Assembly (NCBI GenBank): GCA_007570785.1
Contig: ML664157.1
Span: forward strand, 6,841,993-6,905,992
DNA from: Antilocapra americana
Taxonomy: Eukaryota > Chordata > Mammalia > Artiodactyla > Antilocapridae
Reading direction: 5' to 3'
DNA: 64,000 bases
In this document: piece after piece, positions 54,367 through 64,000 of the stretch
How the letters are laid out: every line of letters begins with the position of its first letter
Numbering within the stretch: position 1 is the first letter of the stretch
Position numbers and translations under genes: made by a program
The notes under the pieces: model-generated
The model's database searches: none
Told to the model about the DNA's origin: nothing
Seen by the model: only the letters and a program-made list of their open reading frames with translations

Positions 54367-55245
54367 CATCCATGACACCATGGGACTCTACAGTTGCCAA
54401 GAGGCTACTAGAAAAGCTACCAGTGTTCACAGACTTCAGTGTCTAGAGGAGCCTCTCCTGCAAAAAATGTGCAGATAGAGTATGTCATTGTCCCACTGTG
54501 TAGGTCTAAGTGTCTGCAAACAACCCAAAGCCATATATAATGAGAATATTTGCTACAGATTTCAGAATATTCACTCAGAGACATAGCAAGGTCCAAAAGG
54601 GTATTTTGAATCATGAACTTAAAAATATGATCTTCAGCATTGTTTCAGTTTAGAATATGTAATATTTTGATTCCATTATAATTATTTTAAAGCTTTCAAT
54701 CCATCAAGGCTCAGAACAAATTTTAGTAAGCTGTTGCTGAGAAACCAAGTGTGACAGTTAGTGGCATGCAGATCTGTCTCAGCCAAAAGGGCTTTAGGCA
54801 CATTTACAAAGTAAAATAAATTTGCTTCTGTTGCCTTCTCACTCTCTCCTCATTGCCTCTGAGCAACCTCACAACTCATCACAGGGTTGGCCACTGCATA
54901 AAGTCAACGTTACTCTACAATGATTGCATTCTTCACTTAACTTTCTTCCTTTCCCTAAGATCAGAAACAGCTAATACCAAGAAGCACTTATCTGCAGCAG
55001 GTAGGAGACCATGGGATTAAAGTAAATCACTTTGAGGGTATAAATCTTAACCTGTGCAGTGTGAGGTTCTATGAACTAAGTACAAATGTAATCATTGGAC
55101 TAAGAGAAATGTTTTCAAGACAGAGTACTTTAAAAGGGATGTGTTTTTGCAAGCCCTTTAGCTCCATTATGCAGTCTTCAAGCGAGCAGTGAATATCTGA
55201 ATATCGGCTAAGGTTCTCCATATGGCACTGGGATTTAAATTCAAA
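54367..55245. other. Unassigned intergenic sequence
   Basis: No recognised gene or repeat. Confidence 0.5.
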
Positions 55246-55249
55246 CGCC

Positions 55250-55430
55250 CTGGAGGCAGACAAAACCAATTGAGTTCAGGCTGTGCCTCTTTGTATCTGT
55301 GACTAATCCTCTATTTCCTCATCTATGAAATAAAGATAATAGCATTGACTAACCCTTAGGTTTACTATGAGATCTAAGTGAAATCTCACATGTCAACTGC
55401 TCAACTTAGTATCTAGTGTTGAGAAAGGAC
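55250..55430 (+). repeat. MIR SINE
   Basis: Shows ttgtatctgtgactaatcct, ctatttcctcatctatgaaa, taaagataatagcattgact, ctgctcaacttagtatctag. Confidence 0.75.
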
Positions 55431-55614
55431 TCAGTATATCTTATCTGTCAGTTATTGTCTAGGGAAGGCTTTGGATAAAGCCTTTTGTGAAGACACAGGA
55501 AAATGAAAAAGGACCATATAGTGGAACTCTGCTTCACCTTTCAAACTTTTCTTCTCTGTGAACAGACACCAGAAAAGCAACAGGCTGCTTTAAAATGTAG
55601 TTAACTCCTACATT

Positions 55615-55875
55615 ACATTTATACCCTACTATATACAAAATAGGTAAAAACAAGGACCTACTATATAGCACAGGGAACTACACTCAATATCTTGTAGTAA
55701 CCTATAATGCAAAAGAATCTGAAAAGGATATATGCATTTTCTTTATTTATATGTATATGTATATATATATATTTGCATATATATATATATATATATAGCT
55801 GAATCACTTTGCTATACACTTGAAAATAGCACAAAACTGTAAAATAACTATACTTCAATATGTATTTTTTTAAGT
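55615..55875 (+). mobile_element. L1 LINE 3'-UTR fragment with (TA)n
   Basis: Shows caaggacctactatatagca, cagggaactacactcaatat, cttgtagtaacctataatgc, then TA runs (about 55,752-55,798) and gaatcactttgctatacact. Confidence 0.8.
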
Positions 55876-57290
55876 AGTTAACTCACACATGCTTGGAATA
55901 TCCAAACAAATTTTTGGCCCACAACAGCAATAAAACCCATTATCTAAATCCTTGTGTATATATAGGTATTTACTTGTTTTCTTAAAATTCTCATTTTAGT
56001 GAGGGAGAAATAACACAAAGGAGAAAATGGGTAACTAAGTCATGGAATTTTTTCCCCTTTAATTATAACATAAATACAAATAAGTGGAGGCATTTTAGGA
56101 AAGATTATCTTTAAAAAACATTTCATGGTAGTTCAAAAAAGGAGTGTAAATCTTGGAATTAGTCTCCAGATCTTCCCCAGGAAGTCTGAGTGTGTTGAGG
56201 ATACTCTGCTTCTGGTATAAAATAGAGAGATGGGGCTAAATAAAGGTGAAGACATCAAGAACGATTTGGCTAAAGTTGCTAGGTGCCAGCAATTATTAAT
56301 GGCTCCATTCTGAGCCATCATAACAAACACATCCAAAATAAAAACCCCTCAATTATAATTTTAGAATTAAAAAAAAAAAGACTATCATCTGAACTGTAAA
56401 ATGTAAAATAAGCCCCAAATGGCCCTCTTGCTATTTCAGAAAAGAAGAATCGAGATAGATGGCTTTCAAAAGTTAAATTTCAGGAAAAGCCTTATTTTAA
56501 TAAAAGCAGGCTTTCTCTTAAGAGATGCCAGGCATTTCTTAAGAGATGCCATTCAGAATTGATTAACTTCCTTCACAGGATGCCACAATAGACATGATTG
56601 ACAAGCATGCCAGAGGCGTCATTCTTCTAGTTGATTATCAACTGTTCCTTCTGGGAGCCGATTTCAATGAGTTGTTGTATTTTGAGGTGCTGTCACAGAC
56701 TCATTGGAAGGAACTAGAAATGTTAGCTCCTAGAAATGTTAGCTCCTTGTGCCTGCAATTCCAGCAGGGATTCTATGTCTGAATATTATGTCTAATTTAA
56801 TAATATATTTTCTAGAAATTTTTGGAACCATATGGAGAGCTGGAGTAGAGTTACTGCAATTAAATATTTATCAGAATGCTATAGGACATCAGAACAGTGC
56901 TTTCTATATTGTCTTACTTCTTGTGACTCAAAATAGATATTTACGATTGCAAACAGTGAACTGAGTATTTGCACATACAATTCAAATGTCATCCAATTAA
57001 TACATTTTTTGAGAAGAAATTGAATAAATACCCCTGGTAACATGAAAAAATAAATCTGACTCTTAGAACATCTATATTCTGCTGAAAGGAAATTGTGAAC
57101 ATTTATAAGTGTAATCAATCCTTCCTAGGACAAACAAGTCTAAAAAATCATAAACTAGTGTGATGAATCTGCACAGAAAAGTGTTATCTTTCTAGAGTAA
57201 CAAATAAATTACTTAACATGGTGTCTGGCACACAACAAACACTCAATAAATCCTAACTATAATCATCATTTAGAGATGGTATTTGATTGT
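55876..57290. other. Unassigned intergenic sequence with short tandem duplications
   Basis: No gene recognised. Two short tandem duplications occur at 56,516-56,551 and 56,714-56,745. Confidence 0.5.
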
Positions 57291-57292
57291 GC

Positions 57293-57354
57293 AGGTTTCC
57301 ATGGTGTCTAAGACGGTTAAGAATCTGCCTGTAAAGCAGGAGACCCAGTTTTTG
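57293..57354 (+). mobile_element. BovA SINE, 5' part, split by L1
   Basis: Reads aggtttccatggtgtctaag, aatctgcctgtaaagcagga and gacccag, then breaks into an L1. The remainder of the SINE is at 58,372-58,522. Confidence 0.85.
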
Positions 57355-58371
57355 TTTTTTTCCTTTTACTTTTTTTAAATTTTATTTATTTATTTATTTC
57401 AATTTTCTTTATATTATCGTGTTGGTTTTGCCATACATTGTCATGAATCTGCCATGGGTATACATGTGTGTTCCCCTTCCAGAACCCCCCTCCCACCTCC
57501 CTCCCGATTCCCTCTCTCTGGGTCATCCCGGTGCACCAGCCCTGAGCATCAAACCTGGACTGGCGATTGATTTCACATATGATAATTAACGTGTTTCAAT
57601 GCCGTTCTCCCATATCATCCCACCCTTGCCCTCTCCCATAGAGTCCAAGCGACTGTTCTATACATCTGCATTTCTTTTGCTGTCTCGCATACAGGGTTCT
57701 CGTTACCATCTTTCTAAATTCCATATATATGTGTTAGTATACTGTATTTTTGTTTTTCCTTCTGGCTTACTTCACTCTGGATAATAGGCTCCAGTTTCGT
57801 CCACCTCAGTAGAACTGATTCAAATGAATTATTCTTAATGGCTGAATAATATTCCAATGTGTATATGTACCACAGCTTTCTTATCCATTCGTCTGTTGAT
57901 GGACATCTAGGTTGCTTCCATGTCCTGGCTATTGTAAACAATGCGGCGATGAACATTGGGGTACATGTGTCTCTTTCAATTCTGGTTTCCTCGGTGTGTA
58001 TGCCCAGCAGTGGGATTGCTGGGTCATATGGCAGTTCTATTTTCAGTTTTTTAAGGACTCTCCACACTGTTTTCCATAGTGGCTGTACAAGTTTGCATTC
58101 CCACCAACAGTGTAAGAGGGTTCCCTTTTCTCCACATCCTCTCCAGCATTTATTGCTTGTAGACTTTTGGATGGCAGCCATTCTGACTGATGTAAAGTGG
58201 TACCTCATTGTGATTTTGATTTGCATTTCTCTGATAATGAGTGATGTTGAACATCTTTTCATGTGTTTGTTAACCATTTTTATGTCTTCTTTGGAGAAAT
58301 GTCTGTTTACTTCTTTGGCCCACTTTTTGACTGGGTCGTTTATTTTTCTGGAATGGAGCTGCAGGAATTGC
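57355..58371 (-). mobile_element. L1_BT-like LINE, 5'-truncated, with ORF2 C-terminal fragment
   Basis: About 1.0 kb. The + strand begins with a T-rich tail, then cgtgttggttttgccataca. The minus strand encodes the ORF2 C-terminus (frame 57,714-58,520), including [39 protein letters not shown] and EYYSAIKNN. This is the typical L1 ORF2 tail downstream of the RT and Cys-rich region. The RT and endonuclease domains are missing, so it is not autonomous. The frame remains open across the whole remnant, suggesting a fairly young insertion. Confidence 0.93.
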
Positions 58372-58522
58372 TTGATCCCTAGGTCAGGAAGTTCCCCTGG
58401 AGAAGGAATTGGCAACACAGTCCAATATTCTTGCTTTGAGATTCCATGGACAGAGGAGCCTGGTGAGCTGTTACAGTCCATGGGGTCGCCAAGACTCAGA
58501 CATGACTGAGTAGCTACCACTT
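58372..58522 (+). mobile_element. BovA SINE, 3' part, split by L1
   Basis: Resumes with atccctaggtcaggaagttc, then gagaaggaattggcaacaca, agattccatggacagaggag and cagacatgactgagtagcta. Confidence 0.85.
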
Positions 58523-58656
58523 TGATTGTACATTACTAAGATCTAAAAATAAGTGGCTTAAAAATACATTAAATTTTCTCTCATATACAATGGAGTCCAG
58601 AGATAGGCTGTTCAAGCCTGGCATATTGACTGTTTCATATTAGCAATATCTTGGAA

Positions 58657-58948
58657 CAGTGGTCCCCAACCTTTTTGGCACCAGGGTCTAGCTTCTTGAA
58701 AGCCAATTTTTCCACAGACCAGGTCATGGGGATGGTCTCAATATGATTCAAGTGCAGTAGGGTTCTTGCTCCTATGAGAATCTAATGCTGCTGCTGATCT
58801 GACAGGAAGCAGAGCTCAGGTGGTAAAGTGAGTGATGGGGAGCAACAGCAAATGTAGATAAAGTTTTGCTTGTTTCCAGCTGTGTGGCCTGGTTCCTAAC
58901 AGGCCACAGACTGATACCAGCCCATGGCCCAGGGGTTGGGTCCCCTTG
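58657..58948. mobile_element. hAT-type non-autonomous DNA transposon with target duplication
   Basis: The left terminus cagtggtccccaaccttttt and the right terminus aggggttgggtccccttg are inverted repeats. The interior contains ctatgagaatctaatgctgc and ctgctgatctgacaggaagc. It is flanked by 8-bp duplications TCTTGGAA (58,649-58,656) and TCTTAGAA (58,949-58,956), the size expected for hAT elements. Confidence 0.88.
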
Positions 58949-58956
58949 TCTTAGAA

Positions 58957-59655
58957 TACTTCTATTTTCAGCTATGGTATTCTTAGCAGAAGCTCACATC
59001 CTCAGAACTACCTCATGCTCACAATGTTGCTGCCATGATCCCACCTACCACACATAAGGAGAAAATGCAAAAAGGCTGGTTGTGCTAAATGGTGAAGGTC
59101 AACTGAATCCACAACAATTCTTCCAGACTCTGGATCAATAACTTGCTCAAAGATCACTATCCTGAATGCAGACACACACTTTCCCCTTTCTTTAAGGAGA
59201 GATGGGAAATGTATTTTAACATTTTAATCCAAATGTATTTGGATTCATTGCCAAACCTCACAAATAAAAATTCTGTTGTTAACAAAAAGGAGAAAATTCA
59301 ATTCAGATATGCAACTAGCAGGCTTTTTCAATGCTATTATTATGATTATAATTAATTGTGAGGCCCAATAATGAGGTCCAATAGTAAGACTGCAACAAAT
59401 GAGTCTTTTTTCAGTAGTTTACTTCTGGTGACTGTAATACCTTTTAGTAATGCATTGGAATCAGCATGCAAGAGCCAAAGATAAATTTTCAAGAATTTTG
59501 CAGGCTGATAGTTAAATAGCCATTATTAAAAATTAAATAACAAATTATCTTAAAAATAAAGCTAATAAATACTTAGATAACTTTCTAGTTGTTTTACTGT
59601 AATATATTATCATTCATGCCCTTGAGGTTATGATCTATGATGATAATTGTTTTGA
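58957..59655. other. Unassigned intergenic sequence
   Basis: No recognised gene or repeat. Confidence 0.5.
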
Positions 59656-59659
59656 CACC

Positions 59660-60375
59660 CATTTTCTAATGTAGGGGACTGTGGTTTCCCACACAACCAT
59701 CAGTTAATTCTCCAACACTAGCTAGCAGGGTATCCTGCAATTCAACACAGTTCTGAACTATGCCTTGAGATGGCATCAGATTACACAAGTTAAGGTCTCA
59801 ATCCTATAAGACCAGATGCCAGCCACAACCCAGGCCAATACCTGTGCTTTGGGAAACTGGCTATAAACCAGAGGTTTCCGCAGCTCCTCCTTGGGTTCAG
59901 TTAATTTTCCAGAGAGGCTCACAAACTCAACTAAACATTTGATTTATTAGCTTATTAGTTTATGGTAGAAGGGTATAATTTAGAACAACCAAAATGGAAG
60001 AGATGCACATGGCAAGGCATGGGGAAGAGACTTGGAGCCTCCATGCCCTCTCCAGGCCCACTACTCTCCTTGAATCTCCACATGCTTGCCAAGCCAGAAT
60101 CTCTCTGAACACAGTCCTTTTGGGGTTCCATGGAGGCTTCATTATATAGTCCTAACTGATGAAATCATTGGCCATTGGCACGAGGTTGATTCTTCTGGTA
60201 ATCAGCGTCCATCCAAATTGGAGGTTTAGAAGTCACTGCATTAACATTACAAAAGACACATTTATGGCTCTCAGCCCTTATGAAATTTGAAGGGTTTTAG
60301 GAACTCTGTGCCAGAAATTGAAGTAGATCCAAAGTGTATTTCTTATTATAAATCACAGTATTGCAGAGAAAAATA
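59660..60375 (+). mobile_element. Possible old LTR (ERVL-like)
   Basis: The end portion gggttttaggaactctgtgc, cagaaattgaagtagatcca, tttcttattataaatcacag resembles an old mammalian LTR that I have seen but cannot name. Boundaries and family are uncertain and no coding region is present. Confidence 0.35.
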
Positions 60376-60596
60376 ATATATAATGGAAATCTATATAATG
60401 GTGAGCTACTGTGCCTCTCTTCCCAATACTGCATTTTGTGACATCATATCAGTAGCTAAAAGCTGGTCATGGAGGAAATATTTACACCATGGAAATGGAC
60501 AGATATTAAAATGTGAGTCCTAATTCCCGGAGAGTATGTTGTAAACATTTACCAGCACACTTCTATCTTATATATACACAATCTTTTTAATAGATA

Positions 60597-60728
60597 GCAT
60601 CACTGACTCAATGGACATGAATTTGAGCCAACTCTGGGAGATAGTGAAGGACAGGAAAGCCTGACATGCTGCAGTCCACGGGGTTGCAAAGAGTCAGACA
60701 CGACTTAGTGACTGAACAACAACAAAAG
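60597..60728 (+). mobile_element. BovB/ART2 3'-terminal fragment
   Basis: Shows agcatcactgactcaatgga, catgaatttgagccaactct, gggttgcaaagagtcagaca and cgacttagtgactgaacaac, the 3' terminus of BovB or a BovB-derived SINE. Confidence 0.8.
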
Positions 60729-61329
60729 TTAATGCTGGCCAGTCTAGAAATCGTGGTAGGCACAATTTCACCATGTTTTGTTAACATTATAACCACATCC
60801 AGGAAGTTAAACAGTGAAGTTATTGGAAGAGGGAAGGAATTGTTCTTCCTCCATTCATGCTTTGCAACAACTCTCATGGGACCACCAGCAACACCAGCTG
60901 GATATTTTAGCTCTGAGCTAGAAAAATAATTTTTTTTGTGACTAATATCTTGGCAAGATAGGCAAGGAAAGAGACTGCTACATGTTTTCTCCAAGGACTC
61001 ATAGGTTTGTTATATCCCTTTGAGCTTGTCATATTCATCAAAAATGAAAAAAGATTCTTAAAAAAAATTTTGCCTCATTGGTTGTCAGTTTTTGAATGGG
61101 AAGAAAATCAGATTTTTGGAGGGTGGGGGGACTAAAGCCCCAATATTAAGCAGAAACTCAAGACAATGCGGTGGAAATTCATTAAAAAGGTGATTTACAA
61201 CGTCTTTCCTATATCTAAATATTTGAGTGAGCTTATGAAATTAAAGCTGACTATGTTTTTTCACCTTGAGTTCTTTTTTGTTTGCTATCTACAATTGTGT
61301 ATAAACCTCCTGCACCACTATCTGGAGTG
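60729..61329. other. Unassigned intergenic sequence
   Basis: No recognised gene or repeat. Confidence 0.5.
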
Positions 61330-61995
61330 TGATATGATGCTGAAAAGATCTGTAGGAGAAGGGAGTTTGACAACATTCTCCTTTGGCAAATCTGTAGGGA
61401 AGCAATCACTCTTCATTGCTGAAAGAAATATGAATTAGTGTGACCCAGATGAAGGACAATTTGACAACATTTATCAAAACTGCAAATGCACATAGCCTTT
61501 GACCCAGGAATTTGACTTTCATGATATATTCTATGGATTCCCATGTATATATGCTCAGGGCTATAGGTTCAAATCTATTCTAAGTAATATTCTTGCATAA
61601 TAGCAAATGGCTAGAACCAACTAAAAAATCCATCAATAGTGAATGACTAAATTACAGCTTATTTTTATAGTGGAGAGCTACATATCTATTAAAAAATTAT
61701 AGGAACTATATAGTGGAAAAATGTGTTAGAACAGTATGTATAATATATCTTTGTATAAAATAAGAAAAAATAAAAATCTATATTTGTATCTTATTGAATA
61801 TGCATAACTCTGGAAAGATCTATGGAATCTAAGAATAGAGATTTCTATGTGGAAGGGAAGGAGGTTCTGGCTAGATAAGGGACTGGGTTGGAAGGAAAGA
61901 AGTTTTTTTGTTTTTTTTTTTTGCTTCTTTTCTTTTATAGTCTTTAAAATTTTTTGTTGGGCTATATGAACATAACTAGTTAAACATTAAAAAAA
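61330..61995 (+). mobile_element. Old L1 (L1M-type) 3' region
   Basis: Shows cctttgacccaggaatttga, aaatccatcaatagtgaatg, actaaattacagcttatttt, gtagggaagcaatcactctt and a 3' poly-T/A region, typical of diverged mammalian L1 3' ends. Confidence 0.7.
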
Positions 61996-62244
61996 AACCT
62001 TAAATCTATATACATGACTTGCAACGCCTAAACAGAAAGAAACTTGCCCTTTATCAGCAGAGATATTATTTGGTCTGATTTGATAACTGGAGCTCTAGTT
62101 GTGAGACGAAAAGACTGCAGGTAGAGACGTGCTGACTTAATGGATTCTACAGTAAAGGGTGAGGCACTGAGGGACTAGACCCCTGATGCTGGGTCTGGTT
62201 GGAAGGTAAAGGGTATTGAGCTATCATAGACATAGCACAGGTAT
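61996..62244. other. Unassigned intergenic sequence
   Basis: No recognised gene or repeat. Confidence 0.5.
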
Positions 62245-62455
62245 GCATGCTTAGTCACTCAGTTATGTCTGACTATTTGTGACCCTGTGGACAGCAGCCC
62301 GCCAGGCTCCTCTGCGCATGGAATTCTCCAGGCAAGAATACTGGAGCAGGTAGCCATTCCCTTCTCCAGGGGATCTTCCAGACCCAGGGATCAAACCTAT
62401 GTCTCCTGCATTGCAGGTGGATTCTTTACTGTCTGAGCCACCAGAGAAGCCCCAG
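62245..62455 (-). mobile_element. BovA/Bov-tA SINE
   Basis: The minus strand reads ggggcttctctggtggctca, acctgcaatgcaggagacat, gggtctggaagatcccctgg and gtcacaaatagtcagacata. Confidence 0.92.
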
Positions 62456-63355
62456 GTAGTGCAGGTAATACAGCAGGTAATACAGCTATAACTGTAGACA
62501 TCCACCCATGCCAGAAACCATGGGGCAATAAGGCACACAAAGATGCTATATCCCATCCTTTCTGCCCTCCCACCCTTAATCTTCTGCTAATGCCAAACAG
62601 AAGCCAGAGAACAAGGAAGCCTGGGCCATTTGCTCCATAGTGGTCATCTTCCTGTAGACAAATGACTGCTGAAAAAGGGTGGAAAATAAATCCAGGCAAA
62701 AAATGAAAAATAACCAATACAAGATATTAGGAGGACAATTTACATCTTAGATATGTGTATAAGTCCATCCACATGTGTTCTATAAAAGAGTTAAGATGGG
62801 TCCTGTTTATCAGCTCCTATGTATATGCTTCTTTACAGCAGGCTGGGATCATTAGCTCAAATCTTGCCAGCACCAGACTCAGGTTTTAACCTATACAACT
62901 GCTTTAAATATAGCTCAAGTAAGGATATTTCTAGCCATATAGAACTTGGCTGCCTTTTATCCCCTGTGGAACCGTGTTGATTTATCTGCTAGATATAGGT
63001 AAGACAAACCCTGGGGCTACAGAAGAACAAAAACCCTGTTGCCTCGTGGAAGTCTCTGACTGAGAGGCACCACTCTGGGGCTAAGTGATATCACTAAGAC
63101 ATATAAGCTCCTTTCTGATTCCTTTTTTTCCCAGGAACTCCCTTGCCCTCTTCCATTCTAAATGATAGCATCATTCTGTTGTCTTTGGAAGATATTCTGT
63201 GAAGGACTTCTCTCTTGTGTAACCCTTCAAAGTACCACTCAGCCAAGCTCATTATGCATCACTCCTACCCCATGGTCACGATCAGCCTCAAAGGCTCATC
63301 ACAGTGTTGCACACCTGGATAATGAGTAGCTGGTATTCAGATAATTTTTTATAAT
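62456..63355. other. Unassigned intergenic sequence
   Basis: No gene recognised. Confidence 0.5.
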
Positions 63356-63359
63356 TTTT

Positions 63360-63490
63360 CCTTTTAGTTTTTAAGATAACTCTGTAGGTTAAGTTCTGTT
63401 ATCCCTACTCAAAAGTTAAATGTCTTATCCAAGGTCTGAAAGTCATGATGAACCCAGGATACAAACTTCTGACTTTAAGTCCTCATTCTT
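63360..63490 (+). repeat. MIR SINE fragment
   Basis: Shows aactctgtaggttaagttct, gttatccctactcaaaagtt, aaatgtcttatccaaggtct and acaaacttctgactttaagt. Confidence 0.65.
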
Positions 63491-63510
63491 CCTCTATACC
63501 ACACTTGAAG

Positions 63511-63815
63511 GCTTCCTTGGTGGTTCAGACAGTAAAGAATCTGCCTGCAGTTCAGAAGACCCGGGTTTGATTCCTGGGTTGGGAAGATTCCCTGGAGAAG
63601 GGAATGGCTACGGGAAAGTCTACCCACTCCAGTATTCTGGCCTGGAGAATTCCATGGACTGTGTAGTCCATGGGGTCACAAAGAGTCAGACACAACTGAG
63701 TGACTTTCACTTTCCAGTATTCTTGCCTGGATAATTCCATGAACAGAGGAGCCTGGTGGGCTATAGTCCATACGGTTGCAAAGAGTCAGAAAGGACAGAG
63801 CTACTAACACTTTCA
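63511..63815 (+). mobile_element. BovA/Bov-tA SINE with tandem partial second copy
   Basis: A full copy runs about 63,511-63,710 (ggcttccttggtggttcaga; cccgggtttgattcctgggt; gtcacaaagagtcagacaca). It is followed directly by a second 3' half starting at ccagtattcttgcctggata and ending gttgcaaagagtcagaaagg, which suggests recombination between SINE bodies. Confidence 0.88.
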
Positions 63816-64000
63816 TTTTTCAGCACACATAGGCTCTCCTTTAATCATATGAACACCCTCATTTTCCTCCATTTTTGCCTAGCACACAATATTTATTATC
63901 TATCATTCTTTCTTTTAAGGAGGACAATAAGATTATATGCTCAGAGGTTCATCCAATGCTCAGAACTCAGCAGATTTATTTTAAAAAGCAGTTTGAATTC
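63816..64000. other. Window end, unassigned
   Basis: No recognised gene or repeat. Confidence 0.5.

Noticed and set aside
57714..58520. 268-codon minus-strand ORF as a host gene
   Set aside because: It is the L1 ORF2 C-terminus plus translated SINE sequence.
12139..64000. DWORF/STRIT1 micropeptide gene, which I recall as a neighbour of MBNL1
   Set aside because: I looked on both strands for the GWIVG-type membrane segment and for the short first exon and found no match in this window.
1..64000. CRISPR arrays, operons, tRNA or rRNA genes
   Set aside because: The DNA is mammalian nuclear. The tRNA-like segments are SINE heads and no cloverleaf-competent tRNA gene was recognised.

Overview
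The window is vertebrate nuclear DNA from a ruminant, most likely a bovid. This rests on many copies of ruminant-lineage retroelements: BovB/RTE LINEs with (ACTGA)n tails, tRNA-Glu-derived Bov-tA/BovA SINEs, CHR-type SINEs and L1_BT-like 3' ends. These lie over an older mammalian layer of MIR, L1M, hAT and MLT1. The sequence alone does not separate cattle from its close relatives. Family names are from memory, because no database search was possible.

Region 1 (1 to about 12,140) is the 3' end of MBNL1 (muscleblind-like splicing regulator 1) on the + strand. Four exons are readable: a 36-nt exon (2104-2139), a 95-nt exon (2833-2927), a 75-nt exon carrying the usual stop (5937-6011), and a terminal exon from 8710 that is almost all 3' UTR and ends near two AATAAA signals at 12,095 and 12,114. 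The zinc-finger exons lie upstream of the window. The alternative exons show regulatory architecture: AG-free zones of about 130 and 220 nt, a cluster of YGCY (MBNL-type) motifs, and exon lengths that switch the C-terminal reading frame. Transposons are sparse here.

Region 2 (about 12,140 to 64,000) is intergenic sequence downstream of MBNL1 with no clear intact known gene. It holds at least 20 BovA SINE copies, several CHR SINEs, truncated BovB and L1 elements, old MIR/L1M/hAT/LTR fragments, and unassigned DNA. Points that stand out are: (a) an FKBP8 retropseudogene at 24.0-25.0 kb whose 3' part occurs in both orientations; (b) a minus-strand 60-codon ORF at 26.6-26.8 kb, starting just after a splice-acceptor-like site and encoding one predicted membrane helix; (c) two BovB LINEs tail to tail at 39.9-43.0 kb, giving inverted arms of about 0.9-1.0 kb; (d) a 26-nt C homopolymer and a strong G-quadruplex motif; (e) a 1-kb L1 nested inside a SINE without an obvious target-site duplication.

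There is no operon-like cooperation between genes. The only functional gene that can be supported is MBNL1, an RNA-binding regulator of alternative splicing and RNA localisation. What can be read here is how its C-terminus and 3' UTR are diversified.
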